Of a DNA stretch of 64,000 nt, positions 42,287-50,928 are shown one piece after another. A program made the position numbers and the translations under genes. The notes under the pieces were generated by a model. It was given only the letters and a program-made list of their open reading frames with translations, made no database searches and had not been told where the DNA came from. Within the stretch, counting starts at the first letter, position 1; each line of letters starts with the position of its first letter. The stretch comes from Saccharibacillus sp. CPCC 101409 (lineage in GTDB: Bacteria; Bacillota; Bacilli; Paenibacillales; Paenibacillaceae): positions 744,001-808,000 of the forward strand of contig NZ_JAULSA010000001.1 in NCBI RefSeq assembly GCF_030518235.1, written 5' to 3'.

Positions 42287-42958
42287 GTGGCGGAACAAAC
42301 AGAAGCAATCCAAGGGGCACAGGTGCTGGCGTTCGATTTGGACGGGACGCTGATCGATACGTCGGACGCGATGCTGGAAGTGTATCATCAGGTGTTCGAG
42401 GAAGCGATCGAAAGCGGCGACGCGCAGGAACAGCCGTCCAAAGAAGAGATTTACGCCAGCTTCGGCATGATCGGCAAAGAAGCGTGGCGAAAAGTCGCTC
42501 CCGACATGTCGGAAGAGCAGCACCGCAAATACAAACAAAGACACGACGATCTGCTGGACGAGAAAATGAGCAGGGATTCTTTTGCGCTGCCCGGCGTGCC
42601 GGAGCTGCTGAAGGAGCTGTCCCGGCATTACGAGATCGCCACGGCCAGCAACTGCGGCGAAGGTTATCTGAACAATGTGCTGCGCAGCGACGATCTGGGC
42701 GAATACGTGACGTACAAACTGTGCGCCGGGGTCGTCGAAGCTTCGGAGAAAAGCGAAGTGCTCGAAGAGCTGAAGCGCCGAGCCGAAGGGAAAAAGATCG
42801 TGATGGTCGGCGACCGGAAATCGGATATCGACGCCGCCAGGAAAGCCGGCGTGCCGGTAATCGGCGTGGAATCGGAATTTGCCGAACCCGGCGAGCTGGA
42901 CGAAGCGGACGCGGTGATCGGCAGGATCACCGATCTGCCCAAGCTGCTGAAAGGTTGA
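42287..42958 (+). CDS. HAD-superfamily phosphatase
   Basis: A 223-residue haloacid-dehalogenase-type hydrolase, subfamily I with an alpha-helical cap. Motif I is FDLDGTLIDT, motif II TASN, and motifs III/IV are the Lys in the KR segment and VMVGDRKSDIDAARKAG. It is related to phosphoglycolate phosphatase-like proteins; the substrate is unknown. The GTG start at 42287 lies after GGGAGGACGAGAAA. Confidence 0.9.
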   Translation: MAEQTEAIQGAQVLAFDLDGTLIDTSDAMLEVYHQVFEEAIESGDAQEQPSKEEIYASFGMIGKEAWRKVAPDMSEEQHRKYKQRHDDLLDEKMSRDSFALPGVPELLKELSRHYEIATASNCGEGYLNNVLRSDDLGEYVTYKLCAGVVEASEKSEVLEELKRRAEGKKIVMVGDRKSDIDAARKAGVPVIGVESEFAEPGELDEADAVIGRITDLPKLLKG

Positions 42959-43018
42959 ATCCGCTGCCGGCGCCGGGGCGCCCGTTCGCGCTTATGGAGC
43001 GTCGCAAGCGGACATGTC

Positions 43019-43047
43019 TTGACGCTCGCCGCGCTACGGCTTATAAT
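43019..43047 (+). promoter_or_regulatory. Promoter of the thrS transcript
   Basis: TTGACG, 17-bp spacer, TATAAT, immediately ahead of the T-box leader. Confidence 0.8.
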
Positions 43048-43053
43048 GAACAG

Positions 43054-43363
43054 CAGCAAAAGCGACGACGAAGACATGAATGACGGGCGATCGGCACCGC
43101 GGCAGAGAGAGGGAACACGGCTGAAATTTCCTCCGGACCGGCCTGCATTTACCCCTTTCGAGCTGTGCTTTCGAACCTTTGCAACGGGAATTTGCCGTAA
43201 AGGGAAGTAGAGAGCGCCGGAACCGCACTTCCGTTATTGATGTGCTCAATGAGGGCTCCGAAGCCCGGCATCCCGCTTAGTGCGCGCCGCCGGACGATTA
43301 GAGCCGAATCAGGGTGGAACCACGGGTATAACGCTCGTCCCTTCGCGGGACGGGCGTTTTTTG
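43054..43363 (+). promoter_or_regulatory. T-box riboswitch (Thr) controlling thrS
   Basis: The stem I region contains AGAGAGAGGGAACA. The specifier context GCATTTACCCCTTTCGAGC presents ACC (Thr) at 43151-43153. The T-box AGGGTGGAACCACGGG begins at 43311; its TGGA pairs with the UCCA end of tRNA-Thr. The terminator at 43331-43363 (ACGCTCGTCCC/GGGACGGGCGT plus six Ts) is the default off state. Confidence 0.93.
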
Positions 43364-43480
43364 ACGTTCGCTTCCGCATATCGACCAGGCGCGAACCCGG
43401 CGGAAGCGTCCGCCGGGACGGATCGGCGAGTATCGATCCGGATGCGCTTCACTTACATTTTCAGAGGAGGAATTGGAATC

Positions 43481-45418
43481 ATGGCACTCTCTATCAGTCT
43501 TCCGGACGGCTCCGTCCGGGAATACGCGGACGGCAGCACGATCGAAGACGTCGCCGCGTCCATCAGCAGCAGCCTGCGCAAAAACGCGCTCGCGGGCAAA
43601 CAAAACGGAATCGTGGTGGACCTGGGCACCAAGCTCGAAAACGGCGCGAATATCGAAATCGTCATGCCGGGTTCGCCGGAAGGTCTCGAAGTGGTCCGCC
43701 ACAGCACGGCCCACCTGACCGCGCAGGCGGTACGCCGCCTGTTCGGCACGAAAGAAGTGCATCTGGGCGTAGGTCCTGTGATCGAAGAAGGCTATTACTA
43801 CGATATGGATCTCGAGCACGGCCTGAACCCGGAAGATCTCCAGAAGATCGAGAAAGAAATGGAACGCATCGTCGGCGAGAACCTGCCGATTACCCGCCGC
43901 GAAGTGAGCCGAGGCGAAGCGCTGAAAATCTTCGGCGAACTGGGCGATCCTTACAAGATCGAGCTGGTCGAAGCGCTGCCGGAAGACTCGATCATCACGA
44001 TCTACGACCAGGGCGAATTCTTCGATCTGTGCCGCGGACCGCACGTGCCGTCGACCGGCAAGCTCAAAATCTTTAAGCTGCTCAGCGTAGCCGGCGCTTA
44101 CTGGCGCGGCGACAGCAAAAACAAGATGCTCCAGCGTATTTACGGCACGGCCTTTTTCAAAAAGGCGGAGCTGGACGAGCATCTGCACTTCCTGGAAGAA
44201 GCGAAAAAGCGCGACCACCGCAAACTGGGCAAAGACCTGAAAATGTTTACGTTCAGCAATCTGGTCGGACAGGGCCTGCCGATCTGGCTGCCGAACGGCG
44301 CCAAGCTGCGCCGCACGCTGGAGCGTTATATCGTCGACCTGGAAGAAAGCCTCGGCTACCAGCACGTGTACACGCCGGTGATGGGCAACGTGGAATTGTA
44401 CAAAACGTCCGGTCACTGGGAACACTATCAGGAAGACATGTTCCCGCCGATGGAGCTGGACAACGAATCGCTGGTGCTGCGCCCGATGAACTGTCCGCAC
44501 CATATGATGGTGTACAAAAGCGATATGCACAGCTACCGCGAACTGCCGATCCGCATCGCGGAACTTGGCCTGATGCACCGCTACGAAATGTCGGGCGCGC
44601 TGACCGGCTTCCACCGCGTTCGCGCCATGACGCTGAACGACGCGCATATTTTCTGCCGTCCCGACCAGATCAAGGAAGAATTCGGCCGCGTCGTGAAACT
44701 GATCGCCAAAGTCTACGAAGACTTCGGCATCGACAGCTACCGCTTCCGCTTGTCGTACCGCGATCCCCAGGATACGGAGAAGTACTTCCAGAACGACGAG
44801 ATGTGGGAAATGTCCCAGCGCATGCTGCGCGAAGTCGTGGAAGAGCTTGAACTGCCGTTCTACGAAGCGGAAGGCGAAGCGGCGTTCTACGGACCGAAGC
44901 TCGACGTGCAGATCAAAACGGCGCTGGGCAAAGAAGAAACGCTCTCGACCGCGCAGCTCGACTTCCTGCTGCCGGAGCGCTTCGAGCTGGAATACGTCGG
45001 CGACGACGGTCAGAAGCACCGTCCGGTGGTTATCCACCGCGGCATCATCAGCACGATGGAACGCTTCACGGCGTTCCTGCTGGAGAACTTCGCGGGCAAT
45101 CTGCCGCTGTGGCTCTCGCCGATGCAGGCGAAGATCATCCCGGTATCGGGCAACTACAGCGAGTACGCCGAGCTGGTGGCGGATCGCCTGAGAGAAGCCG
45201 GCATCCGCGTCGAGACCGACGTGCGCAACGAAAAGCTGGGCTACAAGATCCGCGAAGCGCAGCTTGAGAAGTCGCCGTACATGTTCGTCGTCGGCGAGAA
45301 CGAGAAAGAAGCCGGCGCGGTATCCGTGCGCAAGCGCGGCGAAGGCGACCTCGGCGCGAAGCCGCTGGACGAAGTCATTGCGCTGCTCCAGGAAGAGATC
45401 AGAACGCGCAAGATCTAA
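43481..45418 (+). CDS. thrS: Threonine-tRNA ligase
   Basis: A 645-residue class II synthetase of normal length. It has a TGS domain (residues 1-61), an editing domain ([31 protein letters not shown]), a catalytic core with the zinc site MNCPHHM and motif 2 [15 protein letters not shown], and a C-terminal anticodon domain ([15 protein letters not shown]). I start at ATG 43481, 10 nt after GAGGAGG; the upstream open frame runs through the T-box terminator and is not coding. Confidence 0.97.
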   Translation: MALSISLPDGSVREYADGSTIEDVAASISSSLRKNALAGKQNGIVVDLGTKLENGANIEIVMPGSPEGLEVVRHSTAHLTAQAVRRLFGTKEVHLGVGPVIEEGYYYDMDLEHGLNPEDLQKIEKEMERIVGENLPITRREVSRGEALKIFGELGDPYKIELVEALPEDSIITIYDQGEFFDLCRGPHVPSTGKLKIFKLLSVAGAYWRGDSKNKMLQRIYGTAFFKKAELDEHLHFLEEAKKRDHRKLGKDLKMFTFSNLVGQGLPIWLPNGAKLRRTLERYIVDLEESLGYQHVYTPVMGNVELYKTSGHWEHYQEDMFPPMELDNESLVLRPMNCPHHMMVYKSDMHSYRELPIRIAELGLMHRYEMSGALTGFHRVRAMTLNDAHIFCRPDQIKEEFGRVVKLIAKVYEDFGIDSYRFRLSYRDPQDTEKYFQNDEMWEMSQRMLREVVEELELPFYEAEGEAAFYGPKLDVQIKTALGKEETLSTAQLDFLLPERFELEYVGDDGQKHRPVVIHRGIISTMERFTAFLLENFAGNLPLWLSPMQAKIIPVSGNYSEYAELVADRLREAGIRVETDVRNEKLGYKIREAQLEKSPYMFVVGENEKEAGAVSVRKRGEGDLGAKPLDEVIALLQEEIRTRKI

Positions 45419-45461
45419 GCGGGGTTTGGAAATAGGAATGGCAACGTAAAAGCGAATGACG

Positions 45462-45488
45462 AAAGCCGCTCCGTAACGGAGCGGCTTT
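45462..45488 (+). terminator. thrS terminator, first copy of a duplicated hairpin
   Basis: AAAGCCGCTCCG/CGGAGCGGCTTT around TAA. The same hairpin recurs at 45821-45850. Confidence 0.8.
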
Positions 45489-45609
45489 CAGATTGTCGAG
45501 AAACGATTGGATGTTAACCTAAATAGGTAGATTACATTGGAATGAAAGATCGGGGAAAGGGCTGGAGAATTAAAGCGATTGGCAAGGCGAATCTAAAATA
45601 GATGCGTAT

Positions 45610-45785
45610 ATACCCTTATTCCGGCTTAATCTTGCGTTTTCGAGAAAATAACTGCGCTCATACACTTATTTCGTGCTTTTCCGCTTCGATTCGGCTTTTG
45701 GCTCCCGAATAGCTGCACCTGCGTCGCTATTTGAAGAAATCGAAGAGTTTCGCACCAAATAAGTGTACCTGTGCCACTATTTTCC
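45610..45785. repeat. Three related imperfect palindromes of about 27 bp
   Basis: AAAATAACTGCGCTCATACACTTATTT (first part near 45645) resembles the reverse complement of a copy near 45755, which reads AAATAAGTGTACCTGTGCC then ACTATTTT. A third related unit GAATAGCTGCACCTGCGTCG then CTATTT sits near 45707. The block is AT-richer than its surroundings and gene-free. It looks like a dispersed intergenic repeat family; I cannot count other genomic copies. Confidence 0.5.
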
Positions 45786-45820
45786 GTTTGGTACCCTACC
45801 CGGCTTTCTCGATGCCCTGG

Positions 45821-45850
45821 AAGCCGCTCCGTAACGGAGCGGCTTTTTTA
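45821..45850. terminator. Second copy of the thrS-type hairpin, bidirectional
   Basis: AAGCCGCTCCG/CGGAGCGGCTT followed by Ts on the plus strand. It lies just past the end of the minus-strand gene at 45861 and probably terminates it. Confidence 0.7.
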
Positions 45851-45860
45851 CGCGGTCTTT

Positions 45861-46343
45861 TCACTCTTTTGCGAAGATCAAATGCTGCATGGAAAGCACG
45901 TTGACGGCCAGTTTGAATCTGTGCTCGGGATCGATCGGTTCTTGATTCAAAAATTTCCGGATCTCCGATGTTTCGATGCGGCTGTAGACGGAGAACGTAT
46001 CCAGACTCAGATCGAAGCGATCCATCAGACCCGTAATAATCGCTCTTGTGCGGTCTTCCGGATCGATTAACGGATGATCGACAGCCAAGGCCAGATTCAT
46101 GACGATGACTCTCGCCCGGTCATCGAATCGTTCGGTGATCGAATCGAAATCTCCGGAAAACCCGGCGGGTTTCGAAAACGGTTCTGCCCGCAGCGCTTCC
46201 ACAACGAGCTGTTCGCCTGCGCCGGTCAGCCGGCTTAAAGAACCGATCGAGAACCGGTATTTCTTATGCAGCAGCCGTAAACAATCCCGAAAATCTACGC
46301 GGTTGGATTCAATTTCTTTTTCGTCAAACTCCTTATCGCTCAT
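45861..46343 (-). CDS. Unknown 160-residue protein with a possible HTH
   Basis: A 160-residue acidic cytosolic protein that I cannot place in a named family. The segment RLLHKKYRFSIGSLSRLTGAGEQLVVEAL (residues about 23-51) has the spacing of a helix-turn-helix. The C-terminal part (TSEIRKFLNQ, RFKLAVNVLSMQHLIF) suggests a second helical module. ATG 46343 follows AAGGGGGAGCAAG. It is a monocistronic gene in an otherwise gene-poor stretch. Confidence 0.7.
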   Translation of the reverse strand: MSDKEFDEKEIESNRVDFRDCLRLLHKKYRFSIGSLSRLTGAGEQLVVEALRAEPFSKPAGFSGDFDSITERFDDRARVIVMNLALAVDHPLIDPEDRTRAIITGLMDRFDLSLDTFSVYSRIETSEIRKFLNQEPIDPEHRFKLAVNVLSMQHLIFAKE

Positions 46344-46710
46344 CTTGCTCCCCCTTACACAAAGTTTCTTCCATATAAGTAAGTATACCCTCTATTCTCC
46401 GCCTTTGGACTGATGCCGGCGTCCTTCTTCGGAAACGCTTCGTCTCCGCTTCGGGACCGCCGGAATGTTCGCGCTGCGGGCCGAAAGGAAGATCGGGCGC
46501 GCGCCGCTTACGGGCGGTGCGTTCTTCGCGCATACTGGATAAAAAAGCGAAGGGATGCGAAAAAAATGAAAAGAACGCGGGCAGGAAAGTGGTTTCGGAA
46601 CGTTTTACGGAGATTGCGCTTCGGGAACGAACCGGTTCGGACGGAGCGCAGCGGGGAAAGCCGGATCTTCGGAATACGGGAAGGCAGCGAAGAAGCGCCG
46701 GAACGCGTCG

Positions 46711-46760
46711 GGCTGCCCCGCCGCAGAAACGGTTCGGCTGCCCCGCCGCAGAAACGGTTC
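46711..46760 (+). repeat. Exact tandem duplication, 2 x 25 bp
   Basis: The unit begins GGCTGCCCCGCCGCAG; the two copies are identical, and the first six bases (GGCTGC) of a third follow at 46761. Confidence 0.95.
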
Positions 46761-46870
46761 GGCTGCTCCGGGCAGCGCTTTTCTCCGGGATTGGCAGCAG
46801 GAGCTGGAGCTGGACCGGATGCGGACGCGCGCGCTGTAAGACGGACGCCGCCCGCAGTTTCGCCCGCACG

Positions 46871-46900
46871 GCCGCCTCGGTCTTGAGACCGAGGCGGGTT
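46871..46900 (+). terminator. Possible terminator upstream of liaF
   Basis: An 11-bp stem CCGCCTCGGTC/GACCGAGGCGG around TTGA, followed only by GTTTC. Confidence 0.4.
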
Positions 46901-47042
46901 TCATTCCCGCGCCGCTTTCGCCCCCCGGTCCTTTTTTTGTACACTTGGGATATCCAAGAAACTTCCGCGGGCTGGACGCAGGCTGCCGGCTTCCGCTTTA
47001 TCCAAGCAGTTTACAGGCATATTTTATAAGGAGGAACTCATC

Positions 47043-48350
47043 ATGAAAAAGAGCGGAGCGTTGTGGCTGATTGCGATCGGCGGTATATTTCTGGCTCAAC
47101 AGCTCGGATATTTCCATTTCAGCATCGGCGGGGTCATCCGTACGTTCTGGCCGATGATCCTGATCGTCATCGGACTCCAGCAGGTCATGAACAAGAAAAA
47201 GCACGGATCGAGCCTGGTCGGGAATCTGGCCATGGTGGCGATCGGCGGATACTTCCAAGCGCGCAATCTGGGTTTGACCACATTGAGTTCCGGCGAGTTT
47301 TTTAAATTCTTTATCCCCGCCGCGCTGATCGCAACCGGCATTTACGTGCTGGTCAGACCGAGCCGGACGCCGTCGCATATGCCGGGCCGCCCCGAAGCTC
47401 CGCAGGAGTTTTACGGGGACGTGCCGCCTCAGGCGCCGCCCGGCTATCGTCCGCCTCCGGTTCCCCCGGCTCCGATCGAACCGCTGGAGTCGCCGCTCGA
47501 CCGGATGTTCGTGAACCTGGACAAGCCGGACCCGCAGGAAGAAGAGCGGGAGCGCCGCGAAAAGTCCGGTCGCTACGGCGCATGGAACGAAGACGGCGAA
47601 GACGATAACGGCGGCAGCGCCAAGCGCGCGCACGGCGGAGCCGAATTCCAGAAGATCGGCGAGATGGCCCGCGATATCGGCCGTCAGACCGGTGAGCAGA
47701 TCCGCAAAATCGATTTTTCCGGCCTGGCCGACGAGGTGCGCACGGAAGTAAACAGCGCGATGGACGATCTCAAAAAGTCGATGGGCAAAGAACATAAAAA
47801 GAACGGCAAACACGGATCGGCGGGCATTTCGCTGGAAAAAGAGCCTTTTTCGGAAAGTTTCGACGAGGACGGCAGGTTTTACGAAGGCTGCCGCGAAGAC
47901 AACAGAAGAGCGTTTTACGACCGCGAAGAAATGAAGAAAGCGCGCGAAAAAGCGGACAAAGGCAAAAAGCAAAAAACCGTCAGCGAATCGAACTTTATCG
48001 GCGATTATTATATCGGCAAAGAGTATTTCCGGCTCAAACCGCTGAATATCTCCCACTTTATCGGGGACACGGTGATCGACCTGACCAAAGCGCAGATTCC
48101 TTACGGGACGACCAGAATCAATATCTCTTCCTTTATCGGCGATGTGATCGTCTACGTGCCGAACGATCCCGAACTTGGACTCCGCGCGAACAGCAGCTCG
48201 TTTATCGGCGACCACGACGTGCTGGGTCATACCCGTTCGGGCATGGTCAGCGGAGTAAACGAAACGCAGAATTACGAGGAATGCGCGAAGCGGATCAAGC
48301 TCTCGGCCAGTTCGTTTATCGGGGATGTGCACGTAACGGTGGTCGGTTAA
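47043..48350 (+). CDS. liaF: LiaF-like inhibitor of the LiaRS cell-envelope stress system
   Basis: A 435-residue protein. Four membrane helices occupy residues about 5-103. A long disordered, Pro- then Asp/Glu/Lys-rich linker (residues about 105-310) is unusually large for LiaF. The C-terminal beta domain repeats FIGD five times (NFIGDYY, HFIGDTV, SFIGDVI, SFIGDHD, SFIGDVH), the LiaF C-terminal signature. In Bacillus LiaF keeps the LiaS kinase quiet until the lipid II cycle is disturbed. ATG 47043 follows AAGGAGGAAC. It is first in the liaFSR-methyltransferase run. Confidence 0.92.
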   Translation: MKKSGALWLIAIGGIFLAQQLGYFHFSIGGVIRTFWPMILIVIGLQQVMNKKKHGSSLVGNLAMVAIGGYFQARNLGLTTLSSGEFFKFFIPAALIATGIYVLVRPSRTPSHMPGRPEAPQEFYGDVPPQAPPGYRPPPVPPAPIEPLESPLDRMFVNLDKPDPQEEERERREKSGRYGAWNEDGEDDNGGSAKRAHGGAEFQKIGEMARDIGRQTGEQIRKIDFSGLADEVRTEVNSAMDDLKKSMGKEHKKNGKHGSAGISLEKEPFSESFDEDGRFYEGCREDNRRAFYDREEMKKAREKADKGKKQKTVSESNFIGDYYIGKEYFRLKPLNISHFIGDTVIDLTKAQIPYGTTRINISSFIGDVIVYVPNDPELGLRANSSSFIGDHDVLGHTRSGMVSGVNETQNYEECAKRIKLSASSFIGDVHVTVVG

Positions 48351-48388
48351 TACAATCACGGGAATACAAAGGCGGGCGGTTATCGGTT

Positions 48389-49513
48389 ATGGGAAACGTA
48401 CTGAAAAACACCAAGTGGGAGCTGATCTTCTATTTTATACTCAGCGGCGGGATTCTCGCCGCTTTGCTGTTTTGGTTCAGTTTGTACGGGTACGTCGAGA
48501 TCGCTTCGGGCCGGATCTGGCTGTTCTATCTGCTGGCGACGGTGCTGGCGGCGATCGTGACGGGCTATGTGGCCGGCCAGCGCATCCAGCGGCGGATCGA
48601 CGTGCTCCACTACAGCATGCTCCAGATCTCGCAGGGCAATCTGTCGCTGCGTCTGGGCGAGTCGGACGATCAGTCGTTCGCGCGCGTGTACCGCGAGTTC
48701 AACGCGATGATGGATACGATCGAGAACAAGACCAAGCTGCTGCAGCGCCTGGGCGAGAGCGAAGCGCTCGGCAAAGAACAGCTGCTGGAAAGCGCGGTGC
48801 GCGAAGAGCGGCGCCGGATGGCGCGAGATCTGCACGACTCCGTCAGCCAGCAGCTGTTCGCGATCCATATGTCGGCCGCTTCGCTGCCCAAAGTGCTGGA
48901 ACGCAATCCCGAAGCGGCCGAAACGGTGATGCGCCAGCTGATCCAGATGTCCAATCTGGCGCAGAAGCAGATGCGCGCGCTGATCGCCCAGCTGCGTCCG
49001 GTCGAGCTGGAAGGAATGGCGCTGCCCGCGGCGCTGGATCGCTGGTTCCCCGATTACTGTATCCAGAACGGCCTCAAGGGCGTAAAAGACGTCGAGCTGT
49101 GCGACGAACTGTCCGAAGGCATCGAACGTCAGCTGTTCCTGATCGTGCAGGAAGCGATGGCGAATATCGTCAAGCACGCGCAGGCGAGCATGGTCAGTCT
49201 GTCGCTGCGCGAAAGCGAGCGCCAGGTGCAGCTGTCGATCAGCGACGACGGCCGCGGTTTCTCCGGCGGAGCGGCGCAGAAGCAGGGCTCTTACGGACTT
49301 TCGACGATGCGCGAGCGCGCGGAGAAGCTGGGCGGCCGGGCGGAGATCTTGACAAAACCGGGCGCCGGTACGACGATACGGGTACATATTCCCAAATTTT
49401 CAGAAGGAAAGGCAGTGGAAGAAGATGGACAAGATCAAGATCCTGCTGGCGGACGATCACGACATGGTGAGGATGGGACTGAAAACGTACCTGATGCTCG
49501 AACCGGGATTTGA
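48389..49513 (+). CDS. liaS: LiaS-like sensor histidine kinase
   Basis: A 374-residue kinase of the NarL/LiaS class. Two membrane helices (about 12-33 and 41-63) with a very short external loop are typical of intramembrane-sensing kinases. HAMP follows, then HisKA_3 with RMARDLHDSVSQQLFAIHM (phospho-His), then HATPase (QEAMANIVKHA, DDGRGF, GSYGLSTM). The last 30 residues are encoded in the 89-nt overlap with liaR and look unlike a folded domain. ATG 48389 begins the first helix; its ribosome binding site is weak. Confidence 0.93.
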   Translation: MGNVLKNTKWELIFYFILSGGILAALLFWFSLYGYVEIASGRIWLFYLLATVLAAIVTGYVAGQRIQRRIDVLHYSMLQISQGNLSLRLGESDDQSFARVYREFNAMMDTIENKTKLLQRLGESEALGKEQLLESAVREERRRMARDLHDSVSQQLFAIHMSAASLPKVLERNPEAAETVMRQLIQMSNLAQKQMRALIAQLRPVELEGMALPAALDRWFPDYCIQNGLKGVKDVELCDELSEGIERQLFLIVQEAMANIVKHAQASMVSLSLRESERQVQLSISDDGRGFSGGAAQKQGSYGLSTMRERAEKLGGRAEILTKPGAGTTIRVHIPKFSEGKAVEEDGQDQDPAGGRSRHGEDGTENVPDARTGI

Positions 49514-50084
49514 GGTGATCGGCGAAGCCGCGAACGGCCGCGAGGTGCTTGAGCGCATGCGCGACTTCGCCGCCGACGGCGTCGAGCTGCCGGATCTGAT
49601 CCTGATGGACCTGATGATGCCGGAGATGAACGGGACCGAAGCGACGCGGGCGGTGCTGGCCGAGTTTCCGCAGATCCGCGTCGTCATGCTGACCAGTTTC
49701 CTCGAAGACAAGCTGGTTATGGAAGCGATCGAAGCCGGGGCGGTCAGCTATGTGCTCAAAACGGTGACGGCCGAAGAACTGATCTATGCGCTCAAAGGCG
49801 CGTACCGCGGCATGCCGGTCATGACCGGCGACGTCTCGCAGGCGCTGACGCGCGGCATCCGGCAGCGGACGGTCCAGTCCGATTCTTCGCCGCTGACCGA
49901 ACGCGAGAAAGAAGTGCTGCTGCTGATCGCCGAAGGCATGGGCAACAAAGAAATCGGGGAAGAACTGCATATCAGCATCAAAACGGTCAAAACGCACGTC
50001 AGCAACCTGCTGATGAAATGCGAGCTGGAAGACCGTACGCAGCTGGCGATTTACGCGCACCGGCAGGGTTTGGTGAAATCGTGA
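49425..50084 (+). CDS. liaR: LiaR-like response regulator
   Basis: A 219-residue NarL-family regulator. The receiver domain has DDHDMVRMG, phospho-acceptor Asp in LILMDLMMPEMNG, and Lys in YVLKTVTAEEL. The LuxR-type HTH reads LTEREKEVLLLIAEGMGNKEIGEEL. The start lies 89 nt inside liaS, in another frame, preceded by AGAAGGAAAGGCAGTGG. It is the partner of LiaS in envelope stress control. Confidence 0.95.
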   Translation: MDKIKILLADDHDMVRMGLKTYLMLEPGFEVIGEAANGREVLERMRDFAADGVELPDLILMDLMMPEMNGTEATRAVLAEFPQIRVVMLTSFLEDKLVMEAIEAGAVSYVLKTVTAEELIYALKGAYRGMPVMTGDVSQALTRGIRQRTVQSDSSPLTEREKEVLLLIAEGMGNKEIGEELHISIKTVKTHVSNLLMKCELEDRTQLAIYAHRQGLVKS

Positions 50085-50812
50085 GCGTCCGTACGGAACA
50101 AACGTCCGGGATTCGCAGCTTGATCGCAAACGGTGAAGAAACCGGGAACAACGAGAAATACCGCCGGATGTACGATCGGATTGCACCTTTCTATAATTTG
50201 TCGAACAAAGCCTATTTCCGTTTGAAATTCGGGGGCGAAGCGGCTTACCGGATGCAGTTTCTGAGCGAGCTGGAAATTCCGGACGGCGGCCGGGTCCTCG
50301 AAGTATCGTGCGGCACCGGCGACAACTTTCCTTATCTGCCGCGAAATATCGATCTGCACGGTCTCGATTTGTCGCTCGGCATGCTGAAGGTCTGCCGCAG
50401 ACATCTTCGCAAATGGAAACGCTCGGCTTCGCTGTACCACGCTTCCGCCGAATGTCTGCCGTTTGAGGACGAAATGTTCGATACGGTTTTCCATGTGGGC
50501 GGCATCAATTTTTTTAACGATGGTGCCAAAGCCGTACAAGAAATGATTCGGGTAGCGAAGTCAGATACGAAGATCGTTATCGTCGATGAAACGGAGAAGC
50601 TGGCTTCCGGCACCTATGAGAAGATTCCTTTTGTAGGCAGCCGGTTCAAAGATCGCGGTTCGGAAGTTCGGATTCCGGTCCACCTGGTGCCCGAAGGGAT
50701 GGAGAATATCGAGGCGAAAGAGATCTGCGGCGGGCTGATGTATGTATTGAGCTTCCGGGTGCCGAAGAACGAGGGAGGCGCGGGTACGGAAACGAAGACG
50801 GTTTACAAGTAA
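50081..50812 (+). CDS. Class I SAM-dependent methyltransferase
   Basis: A 243-residue methyltransferase of the UbiE/Methyltransf_11 type. The SAM-binding motif I is RVLEVSCGTGDNFPYL, followed by LHGLDLSLGMLKVCRRHL (acidic loop) and ASAECLPFEDEMFDTVFHVGG (motifs II/III). MYDRIAPFYNLSNKAYFRLKF at the N-terminus is UbiE-like. The substrate is unknown. GTG 50081 overlaps the liaR stop (GTGA), so it is translated as part of the lia operon, an addition not seen in the B. subtilis locus. Confidence 0.85.
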   Translation: MSVRTEQTSGIRSLIANGEETGNNEKYRRMYDRIAPFYNLSNKAYFRLKFGGEAAYRMQFLSELEIPDGGRVLEVSCGTGDNFPYLPRNIDLHGLDLSLGMLKVCRRHLRKWKRSASLYHASAECLPFEDEMFDTVFHVGGINFFNDGAKAVQEMIRVAKSDTKIVIVDETEKLASGTYEKIPFVGSRFKDRGSEVRIPVHLVPEGMENIEAKEICGGLMYVLSFRVPKNEGGAGTETKTVYK

Positions 50813-50813
50813 G

Positions 50814-50846
50814 AAGCGGTCGGCGCAGCCGGCCGCTTCTTTTTGT
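50814..50846 (+). terminator. Terminator of the lia operon
   Basis: AGAAGCGGTCGGC/GCCGGCCGCTTCT around GCA, then Ts. Confidence 0.9.
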
Positions 50847-50928
50847 CGTGAATATTAATTTTTTTCGCAACATTTCGTTCTCGCTGCGCGTTTATAAAGA
50901 TACAGTAAAAAAATGGGAGGAATAATGA

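Larger units (their letters stand above)
46344..47042. other. Gene-poor stretch upstream of liaF
   Basis: About 700 bp with no convincing gene. A 25-bp sequence is repeated exactly in tandem at 46711-46735 and 46736-46760. Because 25 is not a multiple of three, it shifts any reading frame. A 106-codon frame from ATG 46566 has Arg/Pro-rich, low-complexity content and includes the repeat, so I do not call it. A hairpin at 46871-46900 (CCGCCTCGGTC/GACCGAGGCGG) has a weak T-run. No clear promoter for liaF was found. Confidence 0.5.

Noticed and set aside
43280..43480. N-terminal extension of thrS
   Set aside because: It crosses the T-box antiterminator and terminator; the ATG at 43481 has the ribosome binding site and starts the TGS domain.
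46413..47029. Overlapping 106- to 170-codon frames upstream of liaF
   Set aside because: Arg/Pro/Ala-rich, interrupted by a 25-bp tandem duplication, no recognisable domain and weak initiation signals.
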